64,000 nt of DNA from Liriodendron chinense (lineage: Eukaryota > Streptophyta > Magnoliopsida > Magnoliales > Magnoliaceae): assembly GCA_003013855.2 (NCBI GenBank), contig ML058392.1:3079529-3143528 (forward strand). The letters run 5' to 3'. Position 1 is the stretch's first letter; each line of letters starts with the position of its first letter. Positions 38,001-49,394 of the stretch are shown here, piece by piece. The position numbers and the translations under genes were made by a program. The notes under the pieces were generated by a model that searched no databases, was not told where the DNA came from, and worked only from the letters and a program-made list of their open reading frames with translations.

Positions 38001-39631
38001 ATCCCGAACCCGAAATTCTCAACCTATGCATTAACCTAATCCTAAACTCAAATTTGCTAAAGTAAACCTACATCTATTTCTAAATCAATTCACCTAACCT
38101 AAACTTAGACCCAAACATGAAAACATAACGCTAAACCCGATCCCGAACTAGAAATTCTCAACCTATGCCTAACCCTAATCCTAAACTCAAATCTCCTAAA
38201 CTAAACCTACACCTATTCCTAAATCCATTCACCTAACCTAAACTTAGACCCAAACACGAAAACATAACCCTAAACCCGATCCCGAACCCGAAATTCTCAA
38301 CCTATGCCTAAACCTATTCCTAAACTCAAATCACTTAAACTAAACCTACACCTATTCCTAAATTCATTCACCTAACCTAAACCTTGACCCAAACTAGCAA
38401 ACCTAACCCTAAACCCGATCCCGAACCCGAAATTCTCTACCTATGCCTAAACCTAATCCTAAACTCAAATCACCTAAACTAAACCTACACCTATTCCTAA
38501 ATCCATTCACCTAACCTAAGCTTAGACCCAAACACGAAAACATAACCCTAAACCCGATCCCGAACCTGAAATTCTCAACTTATGCCTAAACCTAATCTAA
38601 AATCAAATCACCTAACCTAAACCTGCACCTGTTCCTTAATCCATTCGCCTAACCTAAACTTAGACCCAAGCACGAAAACATAACCCTAAACCCCATCCCG
38701 AACCTGAAATTCTCAACCTATGCCTAAACATAATGCTAAACTCAAATCACCTAAACTAAACCTACACCTATTCCTAAATCCATTCACCTAACCTAAACTT
38801 AGACTCAAACACGAAAACATAACCCTAAACCCGATCCTGAACCCGAAATTCTCAACCTATGCCTAAACCTAATCCTAAACTCAAATCACCTAAACTCAAA
38901 TCACCTAAACTAAACCTACACCTATTCCTAAATCCATTCACCTAACCTATACCTAGACCCAAACTCGCAAACCTAACCCTAAACCCGATCTCGAACCCGA
39001 AATTCTCAACCTATGCCTGAACCTAATCCTAAACTAAAATCACCTAAACTAAACGTACACCTATTCCTAAATCCATTCACCTAACCTAAACTTAGACCCA
39101 AACATGAAAACATAACCCTAAACCCCATCCCGAGCCTGAAATTCTCAACCTATGCCTAAACCTAATCCTAAACGCAAATCACCTAAACTAAACCTACACC
39201 AATTCCTAAATCCATTCACCTAACCTAAACCTAGACCCAAACTCGCAAACCTAACCCTAAACCCAATTCCGAATCTGAAATTCTCAACCTATCCCTAAAC
39301 CTAATCCTAAACTCAAATCACCTAAACTAAACCTACACCTATTCCTAAATCCATTCACCTAACCTAAACTTAGACCCAAACACGAAAACATAACCCTAAT
39401 CCCGATCCCGAATTCGAAATTCTCAACCTATGCCTAAACCTTATCCTAAACTCAAGTCACCTAAACTAAACCTACACCTATTCCCAAATCCATTCACCTA
39501 ACCTAAACTTAGACCCAAACACGAAAACATAACCCTAAGCCCGATCCCGAACCTGAAATTCTTAACCTATGCCTAAACCTAATCTAAACTCAAATCACCT
39601 AACCTAAACCTACACTTATTCCTAAATCCAC
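32095..39631. repeat. 139 bp telomere-like satellite, right block (about 54 monomers)
   Basis: Continuation of the satellite after the solo LTR, with the same monomer and the same two flavours. Some multi-monomer blocks repeat variants seen in the left block, for example the rare 'atccatgctgctaac' at 28201, 29312 and 33504. It ends at 'cctaaatcca' about 50 bp before the transposase coding region. Confidence 0.95.
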
Positions 39632-39681
39632 AAGTCTAAACTAAAGCTGACTCTAATCTTTGCATTGTAGATATAGGTAAG

Positions 39682-42600
39682 AGTTGGATGCGAGCTAAGA
39701 ATCAGTTTGGCCCAAAGTATAAATAAGGTGTTAAAGAGTTCATGAAATTTGCGAGATATCTGGAAGATTCAGGTTATAGAATTAGGTGTCCATGCCGAAA
39801 ATGCAAGAACATGGTTCACAAGACTTTAGACAAAGTAGAAGATGATTTGTTCATAGTTGGTATTGACCAGGGTTACACTTGGTGGATTCATCATGGTGAA
39901 GACATCCACCAAAGAGTTGTGGCCACTGAAGTCCTTGCTGACCCAATTGTGCCTAATGAGGAGGATGAAGATGTTGATGATATGCAAGAGATCATAGAGG
40001 ATGTGTTAAGGGGAACAATTGCGGATACTGATTTTGCAGCGACAAGTAGTAGCCAGGATATTCCTCCTATGGGTGATGCCGAATCAGAAAAGTTTAGTAG
40101 GTTGTTGAGGGATACGCAACGTCCACTCTATCCGGGGTGTCGGAACTTCTCCAAGTTGAATTTTCTTACAAGGTTACTTCATTTAAAGACAATAAATCAT
40201 TGGAGTAACAAATTGTTCGACATGTTACTTGACTTGTTGAAAGAAGTATTACCTAAAGGTGAGATAATGCCTAAGTCTCATTACGAGGCAAAATCCTTAA
40301 TGCGAGACTTGGGCCTTGGTTACATCCTTATACATGCATGTATAAATGATTGCGTATTGTATTGGAAAGAACGTGAAAATGTTGAAGAGTGTCCACAATG
40401 TGGAGAGTCTAGGTAGAAATATGACGAAGCTAAGCGTAAGAAAATTTCACAAAAGGTGTTAGGGTACTTTCCATTGAAACCCAGATTACAAAGATTGTTT
40501 ATGTCGAGCAAGACGGCTAAAGATATGAGGTGGCATAAGGAGAAACGCGTTCATGATGATAATACATTGAGGCATCCCGCTGACTTTGAAGCCTGGCAAC
40601 ATTTTGATAAGCAATATGACTGGTTTGCAGAGGATTCTCGCAATGTTCGGCTATGTCTTGCAAGTAATGGTTTTAATCCATTTGGTAATATGAGTAGCTC
40701 GTACAGTATGTGGCCAGTGATACTTATGCCCTAGAATTTACCTCCTTGGTTGTGTATGAAGGAATCATTTTTATGATGTCGTTGCTTATTCCTGGACCCA
40801 AGTCACCTGGGAATGACATTGATGTGTATTTGCGACCGTTAGTAGATGAGTTAAATGAGTTGTGGAGTCACGGTGTCCAGACGTATGACACTTTTGCAGA
40901 ACAGACGTTTCGATTGCATGCAGCGGTCTTGTGGACAATAAATGACTTCCCTGCATATGGGAATTTGTCTGGGTGGAGCACGAAGGGAAAGTTGGCTTGT
41001 CCTACATGTAGTACTGAGACTTGTTCATTGTCATTGAAGCATGGTAAAAAAACGTGTTATATGGGCCATCGTCGCTTCCTTCCGAGGGATCATAGTTGGC
41101 GTAGGAAGACGATAATCTTTGATGGCAAACAAGATCATAGGCCACCACCGAAAGAACTATCTGGAGAAGATGTGTTACAACAACTGAGTAACATTGAAGA
41201 AGTTAGATTTGGTAAGGCACATCACTTAAAGAAGAGAAAACGTACAGTATTGGAGTATAATTGGAGGAAGAAGAGCATTTTTTTTAGTTGCCTTATTGGA
41301 GTCATCTGAAATTACGACACTACTTGGATGTCATGCATATTGAGAAGAATATATGTGACAATGTCTTTGGAACATTGATGAACATAGAGAATAAAATAAA
41401 AGACAGTTTTAAGGCTCGATTGGATCTACAAACAATGGGTTTAAGGAAAGAGTTGCACTTGTAACCACATGAAAATTCATATACTATACCAGCAGCCTGC
41501 TACACATTAACAAAACTAGAGAAAAACCTTTATGTGAATGGTTGAGATCGGTAAAGTTTCCCGATGGGTATGCATCGAATATCTCTCGGCGCATAAACAT
41601 TACGGACTGTAAGGTAACAGGAATGAAAAGTCATGACTGTCACGTCCTTCTGCAATGTCTACTATCGGTTGCGATTCGTGGATTCCTTAGCAAGGATGTT
41701 AGTGCTGCGCTGATTGAGTTGGGGATATTCTTTAAGGATTTGTGTTCGAAATCTTTGAATGTAGAGGTTATTAAACTGACTGGAGAAAGATATTGTCATA
41801 ATCTTTGCAAACTTGAAAGAATATTTCCACCTGTGTTTTTCGATGTCATGGTACACCTAGTGATTCACTTACCGCACGAAGCGAAGCTTGCAAGCCCAGT
41901 ACAATATCATTGGATGTATTCGATCGAAAGGTGATAGAACAATGATCATAAATTTTTATTCATTCCATAAACTACGTATATCCATATTTTCATGTCCTAA
42001 AAACATAGTTATTTTGTGTATAGATACCTTCACACATTAAAATGATATGTGAGGAATAAGGCACGTCCAGAGGGATCCATTGCTGAGGCGTACATTGATA
42101 ATGAGTGCCTGACATTTTGCTCCATGTATCTTCGTGGCATAGAGACTAGATTCAACCGAGAAGATCGAAATGCTGATGAAGGGCAGGAGCATGAACAAGG
42201 ACTCATATCTGTATTTGTACATAACGTCCGTCCTTTAAGATCGCCGACTTTTCAGGATATGGACCTTTGGGATCAAGCAAAGGCGTGGTGGTATGTGTTG
42301 CATAACTGTGAAGAAATAGAGTCGTGCTTGGAGTAAGTCTTCAATCGATAATTGTATATCTATATACACATAATCTCAAAATTTCTTGCTGACAACGTGC
42401 CAATTGTGTATAGCGATCATATCGAGGAGATTAAGTCCCAATACCCTATAAATTATGATCGAATGCATCAGGATCAGTTTCCAGAATGGTTCGTAAAATA
42501 TGTAAGATTAATTTACCTTCTATCTCACCACACTTACAATATTGTTGTATTGCACAATATTTACACGTAACCTTAAATCCATAAATATTTATATTCTGTA

Positions 42601-43403
42601 CGTGATGATAGATGAAGATGTTACGCGCTAACAACTTTGTGGATGCGTCTGATGCGCTCTACTCACTGGCGTGTGGCCCTGATAGACGTGTATCTAGATA
42701 TACAGGTTGTATTGTAAACGGGATTCGGTTCCACACTGAAGAGCGTGAGAAATATAGGACCACACAAAATAGTGGGGTAGTTGTGAAGGGAACACATGAG
42801 GAGGTAGAAATTAATTTTTATGGCGTTTTGACGGATATTATTGAGCTAAGTTATTGTATGAGAAAGCGGGTGTACTTATTTAAATGTGATTGGTAGGACA
42901 TTGGAAATAAGAAGTTGGGAATACAGACTGATGACTACTTCACGAGCGTAAATTTATCTCGAAAGTGGTTTAAAGATGACCCATTTATCATAGCCGGCCA
43001 AGCCAAACAAGTATTCTACCTCGCTGACACCAAGTTTGGCGGCTCTTGGCACGTGGTGCAGAAAATAAAGCCCAGGAACATATTTGACATTTCCGAACTA
43101 GACGTTGAAGATAGTGATGAAGGGAGAAATGAAACGTCGTCAGTTAAACAAGCATATCAAGAAGACATGCCATCTTGGGATAGAGGGAATGATCCAAATG
43201 TTGATATTGATGTGGTGCAATTGAATAGAGATGATGTGCCACCTGATCATATTGATACCTCAATCATAAATAACATTGTTAGATATGATAGCGCTTTCAT
43301 TGATGACGACGTTGCAGACGATGAAGAAGAAATACTGATCAGCGATAGTGATGGTGAAGAAGAAAGAGTCCTAAGCGATAATGATTCAGACGACAATTAT
43401 TAA
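39682..43403 (+). pseudogene. TNP2-type CACTA transposase, decayed
   Basis: Large transposase of En/Spm elements, expected to cut and join at the CACTA ends. Domains in order: transposase-associated N-terminus (K-S-W-M at about 39682; R-C-P-C-R-K-C; T-W-W-I-H-H-G-E); Transposase_21 core (N-D-C-V-L-Y-W-K-E, C-P-Q-C-G-E-S-R, then I-P-G-P-K-S-P-G, L-A-C-P-T-C); DUF4218-like region 41542-41930; DUF4216-like region 42612-42896 and on. Acidic C-terminus to 43403. Likely introns at 41931-42023, 42333-42413 and about 42502-42611. Lesions: stop at 39725, TAG 40414-40416, TAG 40732-40734, frameshifts near 40780, 41300 and 41530, TAA 41462-41464, TGA 42043-42045, TAG 42894-42896. A 3' splice-like 'ctttgcattgtag' ends at 39670, so an upstream exon may exist across the satellite. 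Non-functional as read. Confidence 0.9.
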
Positions 43404-43539
43404 ATGTATATAAGATTTACATGTCATTTTCAATTCGATTAATTTGATTATTACATGTATATATGTTTTACAAGTCATGATTTATTTCCTGAATTGACTT
43501 GTTTATAATCCACATTTACAGTTAAGTCACTTTCTGATC

Positions 43540-43919
43540 ATGTCCTCCACAAACTGGAGCATAGCGGAAGTATGCAGCATACTCCATCAGCTGTTGCGGA
43601 TGGACTTTCCAACCCTATATTCTTCTGGTAGGGGCAGAGAGATACCCGGTCTGGTCGATAAATGTAGGGAGGAAGACGATGACTCAGATGAAAGATTATA
43701 CAATCTCAAAGAAATTTCGGACCTGATGGAGGAATATAACCGCGGGAAACTTCGTATGGAAGATGCGCATTGTCACTTGCACATATGAACGGAGTCCCGA
43801 GAGATCAGATTTCTCCTATTGTGACTGGCATGTTAGCTGTAACAATGTCGAGTGCTTCATACAGCTTGACATATACATCTGCAGTGTATGATAAGTTACG
43901 TAGGGAGTATTTCGGATAG
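43540..43919 (+). pseudogene. Unidentified CACTA-internal ORF
   Basis: An open frame from 43540 (M-S-S-T-N-W-S-I-A-E-V) runs to a stop at 43788. A second open frame, 43784-43919 (M-N-G-V-P-R-D-Q-I-S, ending L-R-R-E-Y-F-G), overlaps it with a one-base shift, so they may be one protein of about 126 residues split by a single-base change. The first part is acidic in the middle (E-E-D-D-D-S-D-E). A 3' splice-like 'acatttacag' lies just upstream. I do not recognise a family. It sits between the TNP2 and TNPA-like genes on the same strand. It could be a third transposon protein or chance. Confidence 0.45.
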
Positions 43920-44170
43920 TTGATCCGAAGTTGATTTGTATTATAATGAAATATATGTATTTAATATAAAATGACAATGTGTAATGAATTTTTCAACTTT
44001 TATATTCTGTTTACGGTTTTATTATATTCTGCTTGCATTATAGTGTAATGGTCTAATCATATTTTTATTATCTCTCTAAGCATAAGCACAAATTCATTCT
44101 ACCATGATGTTCATAAACTTGCATTGACATTGTTTAAATTTATAAGTTTGTATTTCAGACATATTCATTC

Positions 44171-45848
44171 ATGGCACCAGGTGGGAGATCAGGTCGTTCG
44201 CGCACTGGATCTACCCCTTCCACCCGTGATGCGACGCAGATAGCATCAACGTCGCACGGTGCATCACAGGCATCTGATCCTTCGGTTCAGCATACACCAG
44301 GCACTGCATGTAAGTCTAGACATTTATTTAGTGATTTCTGTTTATATTGTTACTTACATATTCTGTTCGCGACAGCATCTTCTACCAGCCGACAAGGACG
44401 TGGACCCACGCGTGGGTTAGTTTTAGAGCGACTTACCGTGAGGGTAGGGTGGCAGTAGAGTTCCCACAGGACTGCCTTAGACCTGTTGGGGACAGTGCTA
44501 GACTGTTTACGTCTGAGGTCAGTGTCCTATGCCGATCTCTGATCCCCACCACCACCCCCCGTGGACTGATGTGACAGATGATGTGCGACAGCTCATCCGT
44601 CAGTGCCTTCAGGTAAATTTTAGTAACTTGAAATTTTCTTTTGTGAAATTTCATTTACGGTTAAGTCCTATTCTTAATAAGTTTATTGCCTTAATTTATT
44701 ATTTACGAAACTGCAGGATAAATTTATTTTCGATTTGAATATTCCTTACATTTCTCATGGCGTCGATGACATGATCAGAGAGCGGTTCAAGGAGTACGCG
44801 GAGAGTTACACCAGCGGTACAAGCGGTGCAGGACGCACGATGAGGCCGTACTTCCCGCAGCGCCGCACATTACTACAGACGACTGGGGAATACTCTGTGA
44901 GAGATTTTCGTCGGAGGCTTTTCAGGTAATATTTACAAATTTACGATATCTTAAGGTAACAATTAAATTCACAATTAATAGCAATGTATTTTGTATAATG
45001 TGTTCAGAAGAGGAGTAGAATAAATTCTGCGAACAGGAAAAAAGTTACAAGTGAACCACGTAGCTGGTTCAAAGTCATTTGTACAACATCGTTACGACAT
45101 GGTAAGAAATTATTGATGATTATTAAGTTAATATATTATTTTGATTGGCATGTATTATAAGTCTTCTTTTCTTTCGATTGCGCAGCGAGATTCCGTCACT
45201 GGCCAGGAGCCTAGACCAATAGACCTCTACAGAGGGACTCACTGTCGGCAGGCGACGGGATCTTGAGTTCATCCTAGAGCCAATGAGCATTGGGTAAAAA
45301 TCTTTACTTTGTAAAATTTAATTGCGCATTGATTGATAATAATGTCATTCATGTCATTTTTTATGAAATTTCATATGTTTTCATTACAGGAGGCGATGGA
45401 CACCATACCCAGTCAGCCCACTCCCGATGGTAGTCAGCGGAGTGAGCCAGAAATCCTGAGCGAGGTGCTTGGCACCCGTTCTGGATATGTGCGTGGGCTT
45501 GGCCATGGTGCCAAGCTCATGGCACCCACTAGAGGTGGCTCCAGCCGATCTGTAGCTGGTGAGAGCGCTCTACGCCGAGTTGATATCGCAGAGAGAGAGG
45601 TTCACTAGCTACGGGTCATCATCGATGAGATTAGAGAGCAGCTGGAGAGGCAGAGAGAGGAGGAGCAGAGGCGTAGGGAGGAGGAGGAGCAGAGGCATAG
45701 GGAGGAGGAGCAGAGGCGACGGGAGGAGCAGGAGAGGAGGATCGAGGAATTGCGGCAGGAGCATGAGTGAGGGATGCAGAAGATGTTTCAGGCTCTCGCT
45801 GCACGCTTTGGCACCGATGCCCCGCCACCTCCGCCTTCATCTTTGTGA
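44171..45848 (+). pseudogene. TNPA-like second CACTA gene (plant Transposase_24 type), decayed
   Basis: Likely the accessory DNA-binding protein of the element. Exon 1, 44171-44309, is Ser/Arg/Gly-rich. Exon 2 starts at 44376 (R-G-P-T-R-G-L) and continues in a shifted frame with E-F-P-Q-D and R-P-V-G-D. After an intron at 44611-44714 comes F-D-L-N-I-P-Y and E-R-F-K-E-Y. Then H-V-A-G-S-K-S-F-V-Q-H-R-Y-D near 45060-45110, a conserved word of this family. A later exon from 45390 has E-I-L-S-E-V-L-G. The last part (45610-45770) is a Glu/Arg repeat, almost certainly coiled coil, ending with a Pro run at 45848. Frameshifts in exon 2 and stops at about 45606 and 45767 break it. Confidence 0.8.
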
Positions 45849-46074
45849 TCCTTTTTTTTAATATACGAATGTTAACTTATATGTATTTGTGCATGGATGA
45901 ATATTGGTTGTTTGTGGATGTGGAATGGATTATTTGTGTATGGATGGTGTAGTTTGTGTTTATTCGTATGTATGTGGATGTGAATAGGATAAAAATGTAT
46001 AGGTTTATTTACAGGTGTATATCAGGAATTGTTTCCTGAATTTTGAAAACAAATGGAACCGGGAAAGGGAATAC
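45849..46074. other. CACTA 3' non-coding, before the right subterminal block
   Basis: A T/G-rich stretch of repeated 'atgtatttgtgcatggatg'-like words; presumably the 3' UTR of the TNPA-like gene. Confidence 0.4.
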
Positions 46075-46601
46075 TATTACCGACGAAATTGTTCGTAGGT
46101 AAAAAACATGGAAAAGTTTTTTACCGACGAAATTTTTCGTTGGTAATAAACTTGTAAAACTTTTACCAACGGATTGTTTCGTAGGTAAAAACCTTTTACC
46201 GACGGATTTTTTCGTAGATAAAAACTTTTACCGACGAAACCTTCTGTAGGTAAAGACTTTTCCCGACGGATTTTTCATAGGTGAAACCTTTTATCGACGA
46301 ACATTTTCGTAGGAAAAAACCTTTATCGACGAAAATTTTCGTAGGTAAAAACCTTTACCGACGAAAATTTTCGTAGGTAAAAGTCTTCACCTATGAAAAT
46401 TTTCGTCAGGAAAATTTCTTTCACCGACGAATCACATTTTTTCCGACAAAAAATCATATGTTCTTCTGATGATTTTTCGTTGGTTACGATTTTTGCGACG
46501 ATGTTAGCTGCGAAAAATTTCGTCGGGAAACCATTTCCCGACGAAATTTTACTAAAAGCCGATAAATTATTTCGTCGGTAAAAATGGAATTTCTTGTAGT
46601 G
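46075..46601. repeat. CACTA right subterminal repeats and terminus
   Basis: More than ten copies of words such as TTTTACCGACGAAA and TTTTCGTAGGTAAAA in both orientations. They end with the terminal TTTCTTGTAGTG, the inverse of CACTACAAGAAA. Many words differ from those at the left end (CGTAGG instead of CGTCGG), so the two ends have evolved apart. Confidence 0.9.
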
Positions 46602-46604
46602 TAA

Positions 46605-47385
46605 AGAGCAAAGAGGCTTGGGATTGAAGTTACAAGACGCTCACAATGCTCTACTTAGGTGTATTCAAGGTATCATCAATGGCCTTAAAAGGAAGTCTTA
46701 TAGTTGTAGAAAAACTGGTAGAAAATGGACAAATGATGGCTAGCTAGAGACTTGTCGCTAGGCCCTGGAGATCGGTCGTAGAGGGGTCAGCAACCGGTCG
46801 AAAGTTGGCCTATGACTGATCTCAAATAAGCCAATAGAATGGATTTTCATGGGCTGCTTGTTGACTAAATTTGAGCCTCAAGCGACCGGTTGCAAGGGTC
46901 CTACGACCGCTCATAAATGAACTGCAACTAGTCTCAAATGCCAGTGACTAGTTTCATTTACCTTGGTCACTAGCTTTCTAACCTATTTCGGCCTTGGGCA
47001 ACCGATCACCCAGTCTCCAAGCCCTGATTTCTTAGCTATAAAGGCTTTTACTTGGCCTATCTCTTGGGCTTAGAACTTAAACTTTTTCTCTAATTTTCAT
47101 TGGTTCTAGCACCCAGCCAAGCATGGTTGGACCTTAATCAACTCAACGAAAAGGTCACAGATCAAATGGCTAAGGTTTTGCTAGTTGTTAAGCCATCTAA
47201 TCTATGGGTTTTGGGATCTTAAGGGTTGTCTATATGCATACTTACCATAGCAACTTAATGTAGCTTTGAACCTTCACATGGCAAGCATCTTTAGCTTCAA
47301 ATCTTAAGTCTTCATTCTTCAGTCGAGGCTCACAAGACTTGACACTTCTAGACTTCACGACAATTGACAAAATTCAATGCACTTA
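46605..47385 (-). mobile_element. Decayed LTR remnant, right half
   Basis: Continuation of 21940-22483 on the other side of the CACTA insertion. It holds a palindromic-word cluster (46770-46990, 'aaccggtcg', 'gatcggtcg') as in other LTRs of the window. Its right edge resembles the U3 start of the Copia-C LTR family ('ttgtcaat' then 'gaagac' words on the minus strand). No ORF. The boundary with Copia-F at about 47385 is approximate. Confidence 0.45.
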
Positions 47386-49389
47386 CAACCTTCTGACTGC
47401 ACATGTAAATCTGTTCATCCAATTATTCCCCATGCAAGAAAGAAATTTTTACATCCATCTGTTTCAGCTTGAGGTCATGTTGGGCAACGAGTACCAATAC
47501 GAATCTGATAAATACTTGCTTCACACCTGGCGCGAATATCTCACTAAAGTCCACCCTTTCTCACTAAACAAATACCTTCGCCACCAATCTAACCTGGTAC
47601 CAATCCTGTTTTTCATAAAAATTCATTTACACTCAATCATTTTTTGGCCCATAAGAAGCTCCATCAGCTCCCACATCTCATTCTTGTACAGAGAGTCCAT
47701 CTCGTCTTGCATTATCGCCTTTCACTTTTCGATATGTACATCATCAAGTGCCTCTTAAAAAGTAGATGGATCCCCCTCATCTGTAATAAGGGCGAATACA
47801 ATGTTTGAGTTATCCCTATACCTTGCCGGTAATCTGCAATTTCTAAGCGGATTCTTCGCATAGGTGGCTACTCCACCTGATCCTGTACCTCTAGCTATGT
47901 CTTATTATTGACCCGTGTCTCATCTCTATCAATCCGGATGACAGTAACCTCTAATTTTTCTGGTTCATTTGGTATATCTTTTCGAAAGAAGGATCCTTCA
48001 TAAAACCTGACATCATGGCTCAAAGTGATTTTTCATGTGATAGGGTTGTACAATTTGTAACCCTTCACACCATTATCATAGCCTACAAAGATACATTTAC
48101 TAGCCCTTTGGTCTAGCTTATCTCTCTCAATTGATGGTACATGAGTAAGATAGCGCTTCACAACCAAACACTCGTAGACTCAAGTAGTCAATCGAATGAC
48201 TATTCCATACTTCTTCTGGAATCTAACAATTAATAGCTGTAGAAGATGACCGATTTATCAAGTAATAAGCCGTATTGATGACCTTAGTACATAGCTCTTT
48301 GCCTAATCCAGCATTACTTAACATGCACCGGGCTCTCTCCAAGAGAGTCTGATTTATCTGCTCTGCTACATCATTCTGCTCTGGTGTGTGACACAATGTT
48401 GTTCCTCATGATCCCTTCATCCTTACAATATCGATTGAATTTTCCTGTAGTGAATTCTCCACCATCATCGGTTCTTAATACTTTCAACTTCTGCCTTGAC
48501 TGATTTTTCACTATTGCCTTCTAGTGCTTGAAAGTGGTGAAAATATCGATTTATTTTTCAAAAAATAAACTCACACCTTTCTACTATAATCATCAATAAA
48601 TGACACAAACCATGATGAGCCTTCAACAGAAATAATGGGCAACGACCCCCCCCCCCCCCCCCCCCACAATCTAAATGGGCATACTCTAACACCCCTTTAC
48701 AAACATGTTTTCTCATTTTAAATGATAACCTATACTATTTACGATACAAACAATACTCGCATATACTAAAGTCTATGCATTTAAAAATTAGAATTAATGA
48801 ACGATTAAAAAGTACCTTCATGCCCACTCACTTATGTGGCCTAAGTGTGCATGCTACATACATGTAGATGTGGAATCCACTATAATTGATGCTGCTCCAC
48901 TAGACGAAGTATTTCCAATTAACCTATAAAGGTTTTCATGCCTCGGTCCCTTAATAATGACTAGATCTGCCTTTAAAACTTTGCAAAATTGATCAAAATT
49001 GGTAAACTTACAACCCATCGCCTCGAGTGCACTAAAAAAAATCAGATTTTTCTTTAACTTAGAAACATGCCTCACTTCCGTCAAGATCGTTTGATCCCAT
49101 TGAATATCTTGATACGCATTGATCCAAACCCCATAACTTTATAGGCGTAGTCATCCTCTAAAAATACCGAACCACCCTCATATTCTCTGTATGAGATAAA
49201 GGCGCTCCGATCAAGGCATGTGTAATATGAAGCCTTGGAGTACATGAGCCACTCATCACTGAGAAACCGCGACTTAAACATTGTCAAGACCTCGCATACA
49301 TCACTGCTACCTTCAAATGATTCTGTGGTATTAGTATCCCTTGAAGATTCTCTCGTCTTCTCTTTCTTATTTTTATAATTCTTACAATC
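47386..49389 (-). pseudogene. Copia-F fragment: protease to start of RT
   Basis: Minus-strand TNT1-like copia. Reading leftward: 49389-49081 gives the end of the gag zinc knuckle (R-D-C-K-N-Y-K-N) and the protease region (G-S-V-F-L-E-D-D, M-R-I-K-I-F-N-G-I). 49084-48854 gives GAG-pre-integrase (V-S-K-L-K-K-N-L-I). 48480-48360 gives integrase (D-D-G-G-E-F-T, then H-T-P-E-Q-N-D-V-A-E-Q). 47758-47390 gives the first third of RT (K-W-K-A-I-M-Q-D-E-M, C-K-W-I-F). A 20-base C homopolymer (48646-48665) lies in the integrase part. Multiple stops. RT is truncated at about 47386; RNase H and the 3' LTR are absent. Confidence 0.8.
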
Positions 49390-49394
49390 CCGTT

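Larger units (their letters stand above)
22484..46601 (+). mobile_element. 24.1 kb CACTA (En/Spm) transposon carrying a satellite array
   Basis: The left end is CACTTCAAGAAAACGG. The right end, read inward on the minus strand, is CACTACAAGAAATTCC. Both continue into TTTTTACCGACGAAA. The 3 bp flanks are TAA (22481-22483) and TAA (46602-46604), the CACTA-type TSD. Subterminal blocks of inverted and direct 'ttttaccgacgaaa' words occur at both ends. Inside, on the + strand, are a TNP2-type transposase, a small unidentified ORF and a TNPA-like gene at the right. Non-coding cargo and about 12 kb of 139 bp satellite occupy the left and centre. Both transposase genes are broken, so mobility would need help in trans. 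Confidence 0.95.

Noticed and set aside
25625..39631. A true telomere or a CRISPR-like array
   Set aside because: Monomers are 139 bp, diverged, contiguous and without spacers, and exact CCCTAAA occurs only about once per monomer. It is internal to a transposon, so it is neither a chromosome end nor CRISPR.
45631..45840. Pro/Ala-rich open frame on the minus strand
   Set aside because: Antisense of the Glu/Arg coiled-coil part of the TNPA-like gene.
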